From: Nocardioides solisilvae
GTDB lineage: Bacteria > Actinomycetota > Actinomycetes > Propionibacteriales > Nocardioidaceae
Reading direction: 5' to 3'
DNA length: 64,000 nucleotides
Assembly (NCBI RefSeq): GCF_003194625.1
Contig: NZ_QHKX01000003.1
Location: forward strand, 558,001 to 622,000
In this document: positions 54,657-62,470 of the stretch, one piece after another
Numbering within the stretch: position 1 is the stretch's first letter
Layout of the letters: every line of letters begins with the position of its first letter
Position numbers and translations under genes: made by a program
Notes under the pieces: generated by a model
What the model saw: only the letters and a program-made list of their open reading frames with translations
The model's database searches: none
Told to the model about the DNA's origin: nothing

Positions 54657-54714
54657 AGTCCCCCGCGTCCTGACCACGACACGCCGGGGCGGGGTGGTCA
54701 AAACGCGGGGGACT
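54657..54714. repeat. Nested 58-bp palindromic element (REP-like or terminator) after the purine permease
   Basis: Outer arms AGTCCCCCGCGT (54657-54668) and ACGCGGGGGACT (54703-54714) are perfectly complementary. Inside, TGACCAC (54671-54677) pairs with GTGGTCA (54694-54700), and CGCC/GGCG pair at the tip. It starts 29 bp after the permease stop. The structure resembles dispersed palindromic elements and could also end permease transcription. Confidence 0.75.
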
Positions 54715-54743
54715 ATCAGGAGGAACGGGCGGAGCCGGGTCGG

Positions 54744-56252
54744 TCAGGTGAGCCAGTTGGTGATGGGGCTGATGGCGAAGTAGACGACGAAGAGCGCCGC
54801 GACCAGCCACATGAGCGGGTGCACCTCGCGCACCTTGCCCACCACGAGCTTGATCAGCACGTAGACCACGAAGCCCGCGCCGATGCCGACGGAGATCGAG
54901 TAGGCGAACGGCATCAGGACGATCGTGAGGAAGGCGGGGATCGCGAGCTCGGGGTCGCGCCAGTCGACCTCGGTCACCTGCTGCATCATCAGGAAGCCCA
55001 CGAGGACGAGCGCCGGGACGGCCGCCTCCGACGGGATCGCCGCGACCAGGGGCGTGAAGAAGGTCGCGAGGAGGAAGAGCACGCCGGTGGCGATCGAGGC
55101 CAGGCCCGTGCGGGCGCCCTCGCCCACGCCGGAGGCGGACTCGATGTAGGAGGTGTTGGACGAGACGCCGCCCGCGCCGCCGGCGATGGCGGCGATCGAG
55201 TCGACGACGAGGATCCGCTGGCTGTGCGGCGGCACGCCCTCGGCGTCGTTGAGGCCGGCCTCGGCGCCGATCGCCGTCATCGTGCCCATGGTGTCGAAGA
55301 AGTCGGCCAGCATGAGCGAGAAGACCAGCAGCACCGCGGCGAGGACGCCGCCCTCGACGCTGCTGAAGGCGCCGAAGAGGTCGAACTGGAACAGCGTGTC
55401 GAACTCGGGCAGCCCGACCACGTCGCCGCTGACGGTCGGGATGCTCAGTGCCCAGCCGTCGGGGTTCTCCGCGCTCGCGGGGCCGAGGTCGCCGATCGCC
55501 TCCACGACGACGGCGAGCACGGTGGTGACCGCGATCGCGATGAGGATCGCCCCACGCACCTTCCGCACCCACAGGGCGATCATCAGCAGGAGGCCGAGGC
55601 AGAAGACCAGGACCGGCCAGCCGGTCAGCTGGCCGCCGACGCCCAGCTGGACCGGAACGGTGGTCTGGAAGTCGTCGGGGATCCGGGTGACGACGCGGGC
55701 GTCGACGAAGCCGATCAGCGCGATGAAGAGGCCGATCCCGACGGAGATCGCGACCTTCAGCTGCTGCGGGACGGCGTGGAAGACGGCCTTGCGGAAGCCG
55801 GTGAGGACGAGCAGGAGGATCACGATGCCCTCGAGGACGACCAGGCCCATCGCGTCGGACCAGGTCGACTGGCGCGCGATCGAGTTGGCGACGAAGGCGT
55901 TGAGGCCCAGGCCGGCGGCGAGGGCGAGCGGGAAGTTGGCCGCCGCGCCCATCGCGATCGTCAGGAGGCCCGCGATCAGCGCCGTGGCGGCGGCGATCGC
56001 GGGGATGCCGCTCCCGGGCTCGGTGCCGCCGCCCAGGTACATCCCCTCGGAGTCGGGCACGAAGCCGAGGATCAGGGGGTTGAGGACGATGATGTAGGCC
56101 ATCGTCAGGAAGGTCACGAGACCGCCGCGGAGCTCCTGCCCCACGGACGAGCCGCGCTCGCTGATCCGGAAGAAACCGTCCAGTCCGCCGGCGTTGCCGG
56201 AGGGCTTCTCGTCCGCGTCGCGGTCCACACGCTGATTGCTCACGGGCGGCAT
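54744..56252 (-). CDS. NCS2-family purine permease (AzgA-like)
   Basis: A 502-residue membrane transporter with about 13 hydrophobic segments. Motifs FFDTMGTMTAIGAEAGLND, GVSSNTSYIESASGVGEGAR and the early GLVTFLTMAYIIVLNPLIL are hallmarks of the AzgA group, which import hypoxanthine, adenine or guanine with protons. The ATG at 56252 was chosen because GGAGG lies 9 nt upstream; GTG 56243 is an alternative. It ends shortly before a large palindromic element, and is divergent from a DUF2530 gene. Confidence 0.92.
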   Translation of the reverse strand: MPPVSNQRVDRDADEKPSGNAGGLDGFFRISERGSSVGQELRGGLVTFLTMAYIIVLNPLILGFVPDSEGMYLGGGTEPGSGIPAIAAATALIAGLLTIAMGAAANFPLALAAGLGLNAFVANSIARQSTWSDAMGLVVLEGIVILLLVLTGFRKAVFHAVPQQLKVAISVGIGLFIALIGFVDARVVTRIPDDFQTTVPVQLGVGGQLTGWPVLVFCLGLLLMIALWVRKVRGAILIAIAVTTVLAVVVEAIGDLGPASAENPDGWALSIPTVSGDVVGLPEFDTLFQFDLFGAFSSVEGGVLAAVLLVFSLMLADFFDTMGTMTAIGAEAGLNDAEGVPPHSQRILVVDSIAAIAGGAGGVSSNTSYIESASGVGEGARTGLASIATGVLFLLATFFTPLVAAIPSEAAVPALVLVGFLMMQQVTEVDWRDPELAIPAFLTIVLMPFAYSISVGIGAGFVVYVLIKLVVGKVREVHPLMWLVAALFVVYFAISPITNWLT

Positions 56253-56308
56253 CTTGGCAGACCTCCGACGGCACCCCGCACGGGGCTGCGTGCGGCGGAC
56301 GGCGGTAG

Positions 56309-56314
56309 TAGGTT
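56309..56314 (+). promoter_or_regulatory. -10 box (TAGGTT) of the DUF2530 gene, leaderless spacing
   Basis: TAGGTT ends 7 nt before the GTG at 56322; no ribosome binding site lies between. No -35 recognised. Confidence 0.45.
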
Positions 56315-56321
56315 GGCCGCC

Positions 56322-56636
56322 GTGGAACCCCGTGACGACGAGCAGCCCCGCAGCCACACGATCGGCCGCCGGACCTACCTGGTCGCCGACGTCCCGCCCC
56401 TCGACGTCGACGGCGTGCGCACCGTCGAGGTCGGCACGGCCCTGTGGCTGGTGGGCTTCCTCGCCCTGCTGCCGTTCTACTCGCCCCTCGCCGAGGCGGG
56501 CCGGCTGTGGTGGCTGTGGACCTGCACCGCCGGGCTGGGGCTCGGCCTCTTCGGGATCGAGTACTGCCGCCGTCGCCGCGACTCCCGCGGCGGCCCCGCC
56601 CCCGAGGCGTCCCCGGGCGGCCGACGCCGCCGCTGA
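56322..56636 (+). CDS. DUF2530 small membrane protein
   Basis: A 104-residue protein of unknown function with two transmembrane helices (GTALWLVGFLALLPFYSPLA and LWTCTAGLGLGLFGIEYC) and a basic tail (RRRRDSRGG). The segment DVDGVRTVEVGTALW is typical of the actinobacterial DUF2530 family. It begins at GTG 56322. Divergent from the purine permease and convergent with the DUF3027 gene; no role is known. Confidence 0.82.
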   Translation: MEPRDDEQPRSHTIGRRTYLVADVPPLDVDGVRTVEVGTALWLVGFLALLPFYSPLAEAGRLWWLWTCTAGLGLGLFGIEYCRRRRDSRGGPAPEASPGGRRRR

Positions 56637-56666
56637 GCGGCGGCCCGCCGGCGACCGGTGACGCCG

Positions 56667-56716
56667 CCAGTCGGTCGGTCAGCCGGCCAGCCGGCCAGTC
56701 GGTCAGTCGGTCAGAA
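56667..56716. repeat. Short direct repeats (GTCGGTCA / GCCGGCCA units)
   Basis: About six 8-bp units alternate between GTCGGTCA and GCCGGCCA in the gap and last codons of the DUF3027 gene. Simple-sequence DNA; no function evident. Confidence 0.7.
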
Positions 56717-57496
56717 GGTCTCGAGGTCCTGCTCGAGGGTGTCGTGCGCGTGCTCGGGCACGGGCTGCGGCTGCTGCTTGCGCGCCAGCTTGACCTCGGA
56801 GTGGGCTCCGCAGCCGTGGTCGAAGGTCACGACCCGACCGTCGTCGTTGGCGTTGCCGTTGGCGCAGACGCCGAACATCTCGGAGAGGGGGCCCGCGAGG
56901 CGGACGACGAAGCCGCAGGTCGCGCACGGCTGGGGCGCCGACTTCGCCAGCGGGGAGTCGGGACCGCCGTCGCCGTCGTGCCACCGCTGGGCGGCCATGT
57001 CGCGTCCCTCGACCGACAGGGTGCGGACCCGGCCGGCGTAGAGCTCCTCGACGACGCGGCGGGCCTGGCCACGCTCGTCGCCCTCGAGCGGGTCGTCGCC
57101 GGCGAGGTACGTCGGGACGAGGCGCGGGTCCTCGTCCTCCACGGGGAGCAGGTCGCCGGGCGAGAGGTCGCCGGGCTGCAGGCGCTCCTTGTAGGGCACC
57201 CAGCCCGGGGCGACGATGGCCTCGTCACCGGGGAGCAGCACCACCTCGTCGACGGTCACCCGCTCCTGCTCCGGCGCGCGCGAGACGGTCACGGACCAGA
57301 ACCAGCCGGCGTACCCGGGGTGGCTGCAGGCGAAGAGGTGGCTGACGGTGTGCTCGTCCTCGGCGCGGGCGTGCAGGTGCTCGCCGACCTGGTCCGCGGG
57401 CGCCTCCTCCAGGAGGGCGGCCCGGGCCGTCGCGACGGCGTCCACCAGGACGGGATCGGGCGAGGCGGGAGCGACGGCGTTCACGCGGGCGATCAT
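56711..57496 (-). CDS. DUF3027 domain protein
   Basis: A 261-residue protein of the actinobacterial DUF3027 family. Recognisable parts are HTVSHLFACSHPGYAGWFWS and VDEVVLLPGDEAIVAPGWVP. A C-terminal CxxC (CATCGF) together with a later Cys (FGVCANG) and FDHGCGAH may bind metal. It has no membrane segment or signal peptide. The start at ATG 57496 is the first with conserved sequence. Role unknown. The divergent neighbour is an MFS protein, a pairing that may be conserved. Confidence 0.85.
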   Translation of the reverse strand: MIARVNAVAPASPDPVLVDAVATARAALLEEAPADQVGEHLHARAEDEHTVSHLFACSHPGYAGWFWSVTVSRAPEQERVTVDEVVLLPGDEAIVAPGWVPYKERLQPGDLSPGDLLPVEDEDPRLVPTYLAGDDPLEGDERGQARRVVEELYAGRVRTLSVEGRDMAAQRWHDGDGGPDSPLAKSAPQPCATCGFVVRLAGPLSEMFGVCANGNANDDGRVVTFDHGCGAHSEVKLARKQQPQPVPEHAHDTLEQDLETF

Positions 57497-57565
57497 CGCA
57501 CGCGGCGTCGGGCGACCCCAAGGCGAGCCGGCCGGACCCCGCGCCCGGCCACCGCGGGGACGCGG

Positions 57566-57571
57566 CAGGAT
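57566..57571 (+). promoter_or_regulatory. -10-like box (CAGGAT) of the second MFS gene
   Basis: CAGGAT ends 6 nt before the GTG at 57578, the leaderless spacing seen at other genes here. The first base departs from TANNNT, so this is weaker. Confidence 0.35.
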
Positions 57572-57577
57572 GGATCC

Positions 57578-59080
57578 GTGACCACGACGCCTCCCGAGCC
57601 GCCGGACCCCGAGGAGCCCGGGTACGAGGAGCCGGCCCGCGAGGACCCGCCCCGCGAGGCGGGACCCGGGCACGCGGGACCCGGGGCCACCCGACCGGGG
57701 GTCGCCTCCCGCGTGGCGGGCGCCGTGGCGGTCGCGGCCCGGGCCTCGGGCCGCGGCGCCGCCGCCGCGGCGCGCGCGACCGGCCGCGCCGGCCGCTACA
57801 CCGCGTGGCAGGCCCGGCGCGCCAGTCGGGCCGAGGGCGCCGGCGACTCCGGCCTCTCCCGGCTCATCGAGCTGCACGCCTTCAACGCCGCCGGCGACGC
57901 GGCCGTGGCGATCTCGCTGGCCGGCACCCTCTTCTTCCAGGTCCCGACGGGCGAGGCCCGCGGCCAGGTCGCCCTCTTCCTCGGGCTCACGATGCTCCCC
58001 TTCGCGATCGTCGCGCCCCTGATCGGCCCGTTCCTGGACCGCTTCAGCCACGGCCGCCGGTGGGCGATCGGGACGACGATGGCGGTGCGCGGCTTCCTCT
58101 GCTGGGTGCTGGCCACCGCGGTGGTCACCGAGTCGCGCTGGATGTTCCCGGCCGCGCTCGGCGTGCTGGTGGCGTCCAAGGCGTACGGCGTGACGCGCGC
58201 CGCCTCCGTCCCCCGCCTCCTCCCCCGCGACCTGACCCTGGTCCGGGCCAACGGCCGGATCTCGCTCGCCGGCGTCGTCGGCGCCGGGGTCTCCGCGCCG
58301 CTGGCCGGGCTCGCCTCGTGGGCGGGGCCTGAGTGGTCGCTGCGCTACGGGTTCCTCGTCTTCGTCGCGGCCACCGTCTGGGCGATCCTCCTGCCGGCCC
58401 GGGTCGACTCCAGCGTCGGCGAGGGCACGCTCGTGCTCCTCTCCGACGGCGACGCCGTGGACGACCACGTGGTGACCCCCGCGGGACGACGCCCGCGGCT
58501 GCGGATCCCGCCCGCCGTGGCCTTCGCCCTGCGGGCCAACTGCGGCCCCCGGTGGCTGTCGGGGTTCCTCACGATGTTCATGGCGTTCCTGCTGCGGGAG
58601 AACCCGATCGACGGCTGGCGACCCGAGGTGCTGCTGGGCCTGGTGATCGGCGCCGCCGGCCTCGGCAACACCCTCGGCATCGCGGTGGCGTCGCTGACCC
58701 GCCGGATCGACCCGCGGACCACCGTGGTGGTGGCGCTGCTCGCCGACTGCGTGCTCGCCGCGCTGACGGCCGCCTTCTACGGCGTGGTCACCCTCGCGCT
58801 GCTCGGCCTCACGGCGGGGCTGGCCCAGTCGCTGGCCAAGCTCTCGCTCGACTCCACGATCCAGCGCGACGTCCCCGAGCGGATGCAGAGCAGCGCCTTC
58901 GCCCGCAGCGACACCTCGCTCCAGCTCGCCTGGGTGATCGGCGGCTTCGTCGGCATCGCCCTGCCCCTGATGCCCCGCCTGGGCCTCGGGGTCGCGGCGG
59001 CGGTGCTGGCGGCCTGGGCCCTCTTCGTGCTGGTCAGCCGGTCGGGCGCGGGACGACCCCGCGCCACCGTCCGGGCCTGA
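57578..59080 (+). CDS. MFS-fold transporter with long Pro/Ala-rich N-terminus
   Basis: A 500-residue membrane protein. The first 90 residues are acidic/Pro-rich, then Ala/Arg-rich, and probably cytoplasmic. The remainder has about 10-12 transmembrane helices of the MFS type (AISLAGTLFFQVPTGEARG, LIGPFLDRFSHGRRWAIGTT, VLVASKAYGVTRAASVPRLL). The motif PERMQSSAFARSDTSLQLAW near the end is characteristic of this actinobacterial family. Substrate unknown. It begins at GTG 57578, divergent from the DUF3027 gene, and is convergent with the cold-shock gene across a strong terminator. Confidence 0.86.
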   Translation: MTTTPPEPPDPEEPGYEEPAREDPPREAGPGHAGPGATRPGVASRVAGAVAVAARASGRGAAAAARATGRAGRYTAWQARRASRAEGAGDSGLSRLIELHAFNAAGDAAVAISLAGTLFFQVPTGEARGQVALFLGLTMLPFAIVAPLIGPFLDRFSHGRRWAIGTTMAVRGFLCWVLATAVVTESRWMFPAALGVLVASKAYGVTRAASVPRLLPRDLTLVRANGRISLAGVVGAGVSAPLAGLASWAGPEWSLRYGFLVFVAATVWAILLPARVDSSVGEGTLVLLSDGDAVDDHVVTPAGRRPRLRIPPAVAFALRANCGPRWLSGFLTMFMAFLLRENPIDGWRPEVLLGLVIGAAGLGNTLGIAVASLTRRIDPRTTVVVALLADCVLAALTAAFYGVVTLALLGLTAGLAQSLAKLSLDSTIQRDVPERMQSSAFARSDTSLQLAWVIGGFVGIALPLMPRLGLGVAAAVLAAWALFVLVSRSGAGRPRATVRA

Positions 59081-59090
59081 CCGGGCCCGC

Positions 59091-59138
59091 GGACGTCATC
59101 AGGGATGGTCGCGCGGACGACCGGAGGTGATGACGTCC
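59091..59138. terminator. Bidirectional terminator between the MFS and cold-shock genes
   Basis: A perfect 11-bp stem (GGACGTCATCA 59091-59101 / TGATGACGTCC 59128-59138) encloses a second stem (GGTCG/CGACC). It lies between convergent genes. Confidence 0.8.
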
Positions 59139-59163
59139 CGGGGGTGGATCCAGTGGGCTCGGC

Positions 59164-59559
59164 TCAGAGCTCGAGCTCGTCGGCGAGCGCCCGCAGCAGC
59201 TTGGCGGTGGGCCGGGCCGTGCGCGGGTCGGGGTGCCGGCCGTGCCGGTACCCCTCCCCCAGGTCGTCGAGGAGCCGGATCAGGTCCTCGACGATGGTCA
59301 CCATCTCCTCGGGCCGCTTGCGCTGCGCCTGCCGCTGGTTGCGGCGCACCGAGGTCGGCGCGTCGAGCAGCCGCACCTGCAGCGCCTGCTCACCCCGTCG
59401 GCCCTGGGCGATGCCGAACTCCACCCGGGCGCCGTTGCGCAGCGAGGTGACCCCCTCGGGCAGGGCGTCGGCGTGCACGTAGACGTCCGGCCCGTCCTCG
59501 CGGGACAGGAAGCCGAACCCCTTCTCGGTGTCGAACCACTTGACCTTGCCAGTCGGCAC
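59164..59559 (-). CDS. Cold-shock domain protein with C-terminal extension
   Basis: A 131-residue nucleic-acid-binding protein. Residues 1-65 form the cold-shock domain with both RNP motifs (GKVKWFDTEKGFGFLSRED, then DVYVHADALP). A conserved 60-residue C-terminal region (QRKRPEEMVTIVEDLIRLLD, GEGYRHGRHPDPRTARPTAK) is shared by the long actinobacterial Csp group. GTG 59559 gives the family start MPTGKVKWF with AGGAG 11 nt upstream. GTG 59568 is also possible and would overlap the HAD-LarE stop (GTGA). Confidence 0.92.
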   Translation of the reverse strand: MPTGKVKWFDTEKGFGFLSREDGPDVYVHADALPEGVTSLRNGARVEFGIAQGRRGEQALQVRLLDAPTSVRRNQRQAQRKRPEEMVTIVEDLIRLLDDLGEGYRHGRHPDPRTARPTAKLLRALADELEL

Positions 59560-59564
59560 AGCGC

Positions 59565-61088
59565 TCACGTCTCCTCGGCACGCGCGCGGCCCTCGCCGCG
59601 GCGCTGTGAAGGATAGGCGGCCGACACGGAGGCCCGCCACCCGGCCGTGCGCTCGTTCATCGAGCCCGAGCGGAAGCCGCGCGGGTCGATCGCGGCCGCC
59701 GGGAAGCCGGCCTCGCGGACGACCGCGAGCACCCGCTCGGCCAGCGGCGTGCCGTCGGCGAGCGGGCCCGTGAGCAGGGCGGCGTCCACCTCGACGCTCG
59801 CCTCCTCGCCGAGGTCGCGAACCCGCAGGTCGCGCAGCGGGACCTCGGCGTGCGCGCAGGCCTCCCGCACCGCGGCCTCGGCGCGCTCCACCCGGGCGAG
59901 CCGGTGCGGAGAGATCTCGATGCCGTGGGCGACCCGGCTGGAGAGGCAGGCGGCGGCGGGCTTGTCCCAGGTCGGCAGCCCCCAGCGCCGGGACGCGGCC
60001 CGGACCTGGGCCTTGCTCAGCCCCGCGTCGAGCAGCGGGGTGATCGCCCCGCGCTCGGCGGCGGCCCGGATGCCGGGCCGGAAGCCGGCGACGGCGTCGT
60101 CGGCGTTGGTCCCGGTCGCGACGTGGGCGAGACCGTGCGTGGCGGCGAGCTCCTGCAGCACCTCGACCAGCTCGGCCTTGCAGAAGTAGCAGCGCTGCCC
60201 GGAGTTGGTCCGGTAGCCCTCGCGCTCCAGCTCGTGGGTGGTGGGGGTGAGCAGCCGCACGCCGAGCTCCTCGGCGAACCGGCGGGCCGGGTCGCGCTCG
60301 ACCTGCGGGAGGGAGTGGGAGTAGCCGGTCGCCGCGGCGACCCGTTCCGGCCCGAGCGCCCGGACGGCGGCGGCGAGCAGCAGGGCGCTGTCCGCGCCGC
60401 CGCTGTAGGCGACCAGGACCGATCCCCGCGCCTCGAGGTCGGCACGCAGCGCCTCGAGCCGCAGGTCCAGGACGTGCTCGTCGAGCCAGCCGGGGAACGC
60501 GGTGAGGTCCTCGAGGACGACGTCGGTGCCGGCGGCCTCCAGCTCCTCGCGGGTGCAGCCGCCGGTGAGGACCGAGACGCTGAGCGCCCCGCCGGCGCGC
60601 GCGCCCTCGACGTCGTGGACGTGGTCGCCCACGTAGACCCCGACCCCGTGCTCGCGCAGGGCGGCCCCCTTGCCCGCGCCCCACACGTCGCCCGCGAGGT
60701 GGTCGACGTCGAGGGCCAGGTGGTCGAGGTGCAGCCGCGCGTTGGCGGCGTACTTCCCGGTGACGACGACCAGGCGTCCGCCGTGCGACCGGACGGCGGC
60801 GAGCGCCTCCACGGCCCCGGCCAGGGTGGGCACGGGGCCGATCGCCAGGTCGGGGTAGAGCGCACGGAAGCGGTCGACGGCCGCCTCAAGGGCGTCGTCG
60901 GGCAGGTGGCCCTCGAGCAGCTGCACCAGCGGCGGTCCGAGCCGGGAGCCGATCTCCCGGGCGTCGAGGACGACGTCGTGCTCCTCGGCCAGCGCCGCGA
61001 GCGTGGCGGTGAAGCCGGGGAGCGTGTCGATCAGGGTCATGTCGAGGTCGAAGCCGACCACCAGAGGGGGGACGCGCGGCTCCGACAT
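59565..61088 (-). CDS. Fusion of HAD phosphatase and LarE-like PP-loop sulfur transferase
   Basis: A 507-residue two-domain protein in one uninterrupted frame. Residues about 8-205 are a HAD hydrolase with all motifs: DLDMT (Asp14, Asp16), VVVTGK, a Lys (AGKGAA) and GDHVHD. Residues about 220-480 match LarE, the ATP-dependent enzyme that supplies sulfur to the nickel-pincer nucleotide. It has the PP-loop AYSGGADSALLL, the CYFCK Cys pair (300 and 303), GTNADD, GLPTWDKPAAACLSSR with Cys381, and GFRSGSMNE near the end. In L. plantarum LarE one Cys (Cys176) is the sacrificial sulfur donor; Cys381 is a candidate by motif. No larA, larB or larC is nearby. Starts at ATG 61088, leaderless. Confidence 0.9.
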   Translation of the reverse strand: MSEPRVPPLVVGFDLDMTLIDTLPGFTATLAALAEEHDVVLDAREIGSRLGPPLVQLLEGHLPDDALEAAVDRFRALYPDLAIGPVPTLAGAVEALAAVRSHGGRLVVVTGKYAANARLHLDHLALDVDHLAGDVWGAGKGAALREHGVGVYVGDHVHDVEGARAGGALSVSVLTGGCTREELEAAGTDVVLEDLTAFPGWLDEHVLDLRLEALRADLEARGSVLVAYSGGADSALLLAAAVRALGPERVAAATGYSHSLPQVERDPARRFAEELGVRLLTPTTHELEREGYRTNSGQRCYFCKAELVEVLQELAATHGLAHVATGTNADDAVAGFRPGIRAAAERGAITPLLDAGLSKAQVRAASRRWGLPTWDKPAAACLSSRVAHGIEISPHRLARVERAEAAVREACAHAEVPLRDLRVRDLGEEASVEVDAALLTGPLADGTPLAERVLAVVREAGFPAAAIDPRGFRSGSMNERTAGWRASVSAAYPSQRRGEGRARAEET

Positions 61089-61095
61089 GCCCGCC

Positions 61096-61101
61096 AGCCT
61101 A
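61096..61101 (-). promoter_or_regulatory. -10 box (TAGGCT) of the HAD-LarE gene, leaderless spacing
   Basis: On the minus strand TAGGCT ends 7 nt before the ATG at 61088. The fused gene therefore likely has its own promoter, independent of the FHA genes upstream. Confidence 0.55.
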
Positions 61102-61132
61102 GGTCGGGCCCGGTCGGCCCGCCGAGCCCGGC

Positions 61133-62470
61133 TCAGGCCTCGCGCTCCACCGACATCTCGCGGTCCCCGAAGCGCACCCGGTCGCCCGGCAGCAGCGTCG
61201 TGGGCTTCCCGGCGTGCAGCTCGCGCGCCACGCCCTGGCGCAGCACGAGCGAACCGTTGGTCGAGCCGCGGTCCATCACGACCAGGCTGCCGTCGGGCGC
61301 CGGGCCGAACTGCGCGTGGGTCTTGGAGAGCGACATGTCGGTCGAGGTGAGCGGCACGAGGTGCCGGACCTGCTCGCCGGCCCGCGGCTCGGGCCGGCGG
61401 CCGACCAGGGCCAGCCCCTCGACCACGAACGCCTCCCCCGTGTCGAAGGCGACCCGCCACCGCGGGCCGGTGGGCGCGGCCGGCGTCGCCGGGCGGCGCG
61501 CCACCGTGCGCCCCGGGTCGGCGGCGGGGGGCGTGGAGGACGGCGCCCGACCGGGGGTCGGGGTCGGCGACGCCGCGGGCGGGCCGGGTGTGGCGGGCGG
61601 CGCCGGGGTGGACGCAGCCGCGGGGGCGGGCTGGCGGGGCGCGCCGCCGGGCGGGGCCCACGAGGGAGCGGCCGGCGGGGCGGCGGGGGACGGGGCGACC
61701 GGCGCCGGGCCCGCGGGAGGGGCGTACGACCCGACGCCCGGGGGCGGACCTGCCGGAGGGGCGTACGACCCGACGCCCGGGGGCGGGCCCGCGGCATTCG
61801 CGTACGACGGGGCGGCGGGCGCGCCTCCGACGCCCGGCTGGGCGGCGGGCCGGGCGGGGCGCTCGACGACGGGCGGGGGCTGCGCCGCCGCCGGCACGAG
61901 GCGCATCGCGGTGAGGTTGACGACGTGCCGGGGGCCCTGGTCGGCCTCCTCGACGCCGGCGTCCTCGGGTCGCAGGTCGACCACCACGGAGCCCGCCAGC
62001 TGGTCGTGCCAGCCACGTCGCTGGCCCCGCGGGTCGGCCAGCGCGGTCCAGGCGAGCGCGGCGAGGCCGAAGCCGAAGGTCGGCAGGGCCGAGAGCCCCA
62101 GCACGAGGGAGCGCAGGATCCCGGGGCCGGCGCCGATCGGCAGGCCCGTGCCGTGGTGCACGACGCGCAGGCTGGTGGCCCGCTTCCCCGGCGTCGCCCC
62201 GCTGGTCCCGGTGACGACCCCGTTGACCAGGACCACGAGGAGGGCGAGGCCCAGGACCAGCCCCAGGGTCAGCCACAGGCCGTCGCGGCCCCACACGAGC
62301 CAGCCCACGACGCCGACGACGGCGTACAGCGTCCAGCTGGTCGCCCGGTCGAGCGCGAGCGCCATGAACCGTCGCTCGAGGTCCGCCACCGGGAAGGTGG
62401 GCGGGTCCGCGGGGGCGTGCGGCGCGAGGCCGGGCGCCGGTCCGGCCGGCCGGGAGGGCTGCTGCGTCAC
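61133..62470 (-). CDS. RDD-family membrane protein with C-terminal FHA domain
   Basis: A 445-residue protein. Residues about 28-190 form an RDD membrane domain (DLERRFMALALDRATSWTLY, GTSGATPGKRATSLRVV, GWHDQLAGSVVV) with several helices. A Pro/Ala/Gly-rich linker of about 150 residues, encoded partly by 39-bp repeats, leads to an FHA domain near residues 345-440 (LALVGRRPEPR, TDMSLSKTHAQFG, DRGSTNGS) that should bind phosphothreonine. It thus places a phospho-reader at the membrane. It starts at GTG 62470, overlapping the preceding FHA gene (GTGA). Confidence 0.9.
   Translation of the reverse strand: MTQQPSRPAGPAPGLAPHAPADPPTFPVADLERRFMALALDRATSWTLYAVVGVVGWLVWGRDGLWLTLGLVLGLALLVVLVNGVVTGTSGATPGKRATSLRVVHHGTGLPIGAGPGILRSLVLGLSALPTFGFGLAALAWTALADPRGQRRGWHDQLAGSVVVDLRPEDAGVEEADQGPRHVVNLTAMRLVPAAAQPPPVVERPARPAAQPGVGGAPAAPSYANAAGPPPGVGSYAPPAGPPPGVGSYAPPAGPAPVAPSPAAPPAAPSWAPPGGAPRQPAPAAASTPAPPATPGPPAASPTPTPGRAPSSTPPAADPGRTVARRPATPAAPTGPRWRVAFDTGEAFVVEGLALVGRRPEPRAGEQVRHLVPLTSTDMSLSKTHAQFGPAPDGSLVVMDRGSTNGSLVLRQGVARELHAGKPTTLLPGDRVRFGDREMSVEREA
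61716..61793. repeat. 39-bp tandem repeat (two copies) in the RDD-FHA linker
   Basis: Two near-identical 39-bp units at 61716 and 61755 encode GPPPGVGSYAPPA-type repeats. In-frame length variation of the linker is possible. Confidence 0.85.

Noticed and set aside
60400..60500. HAD and LarE parts as two separate genes
   Set aside because: There is no stop, no internal start with a ribosome binding site and no frame change between the two domains; both are complete in one frame.
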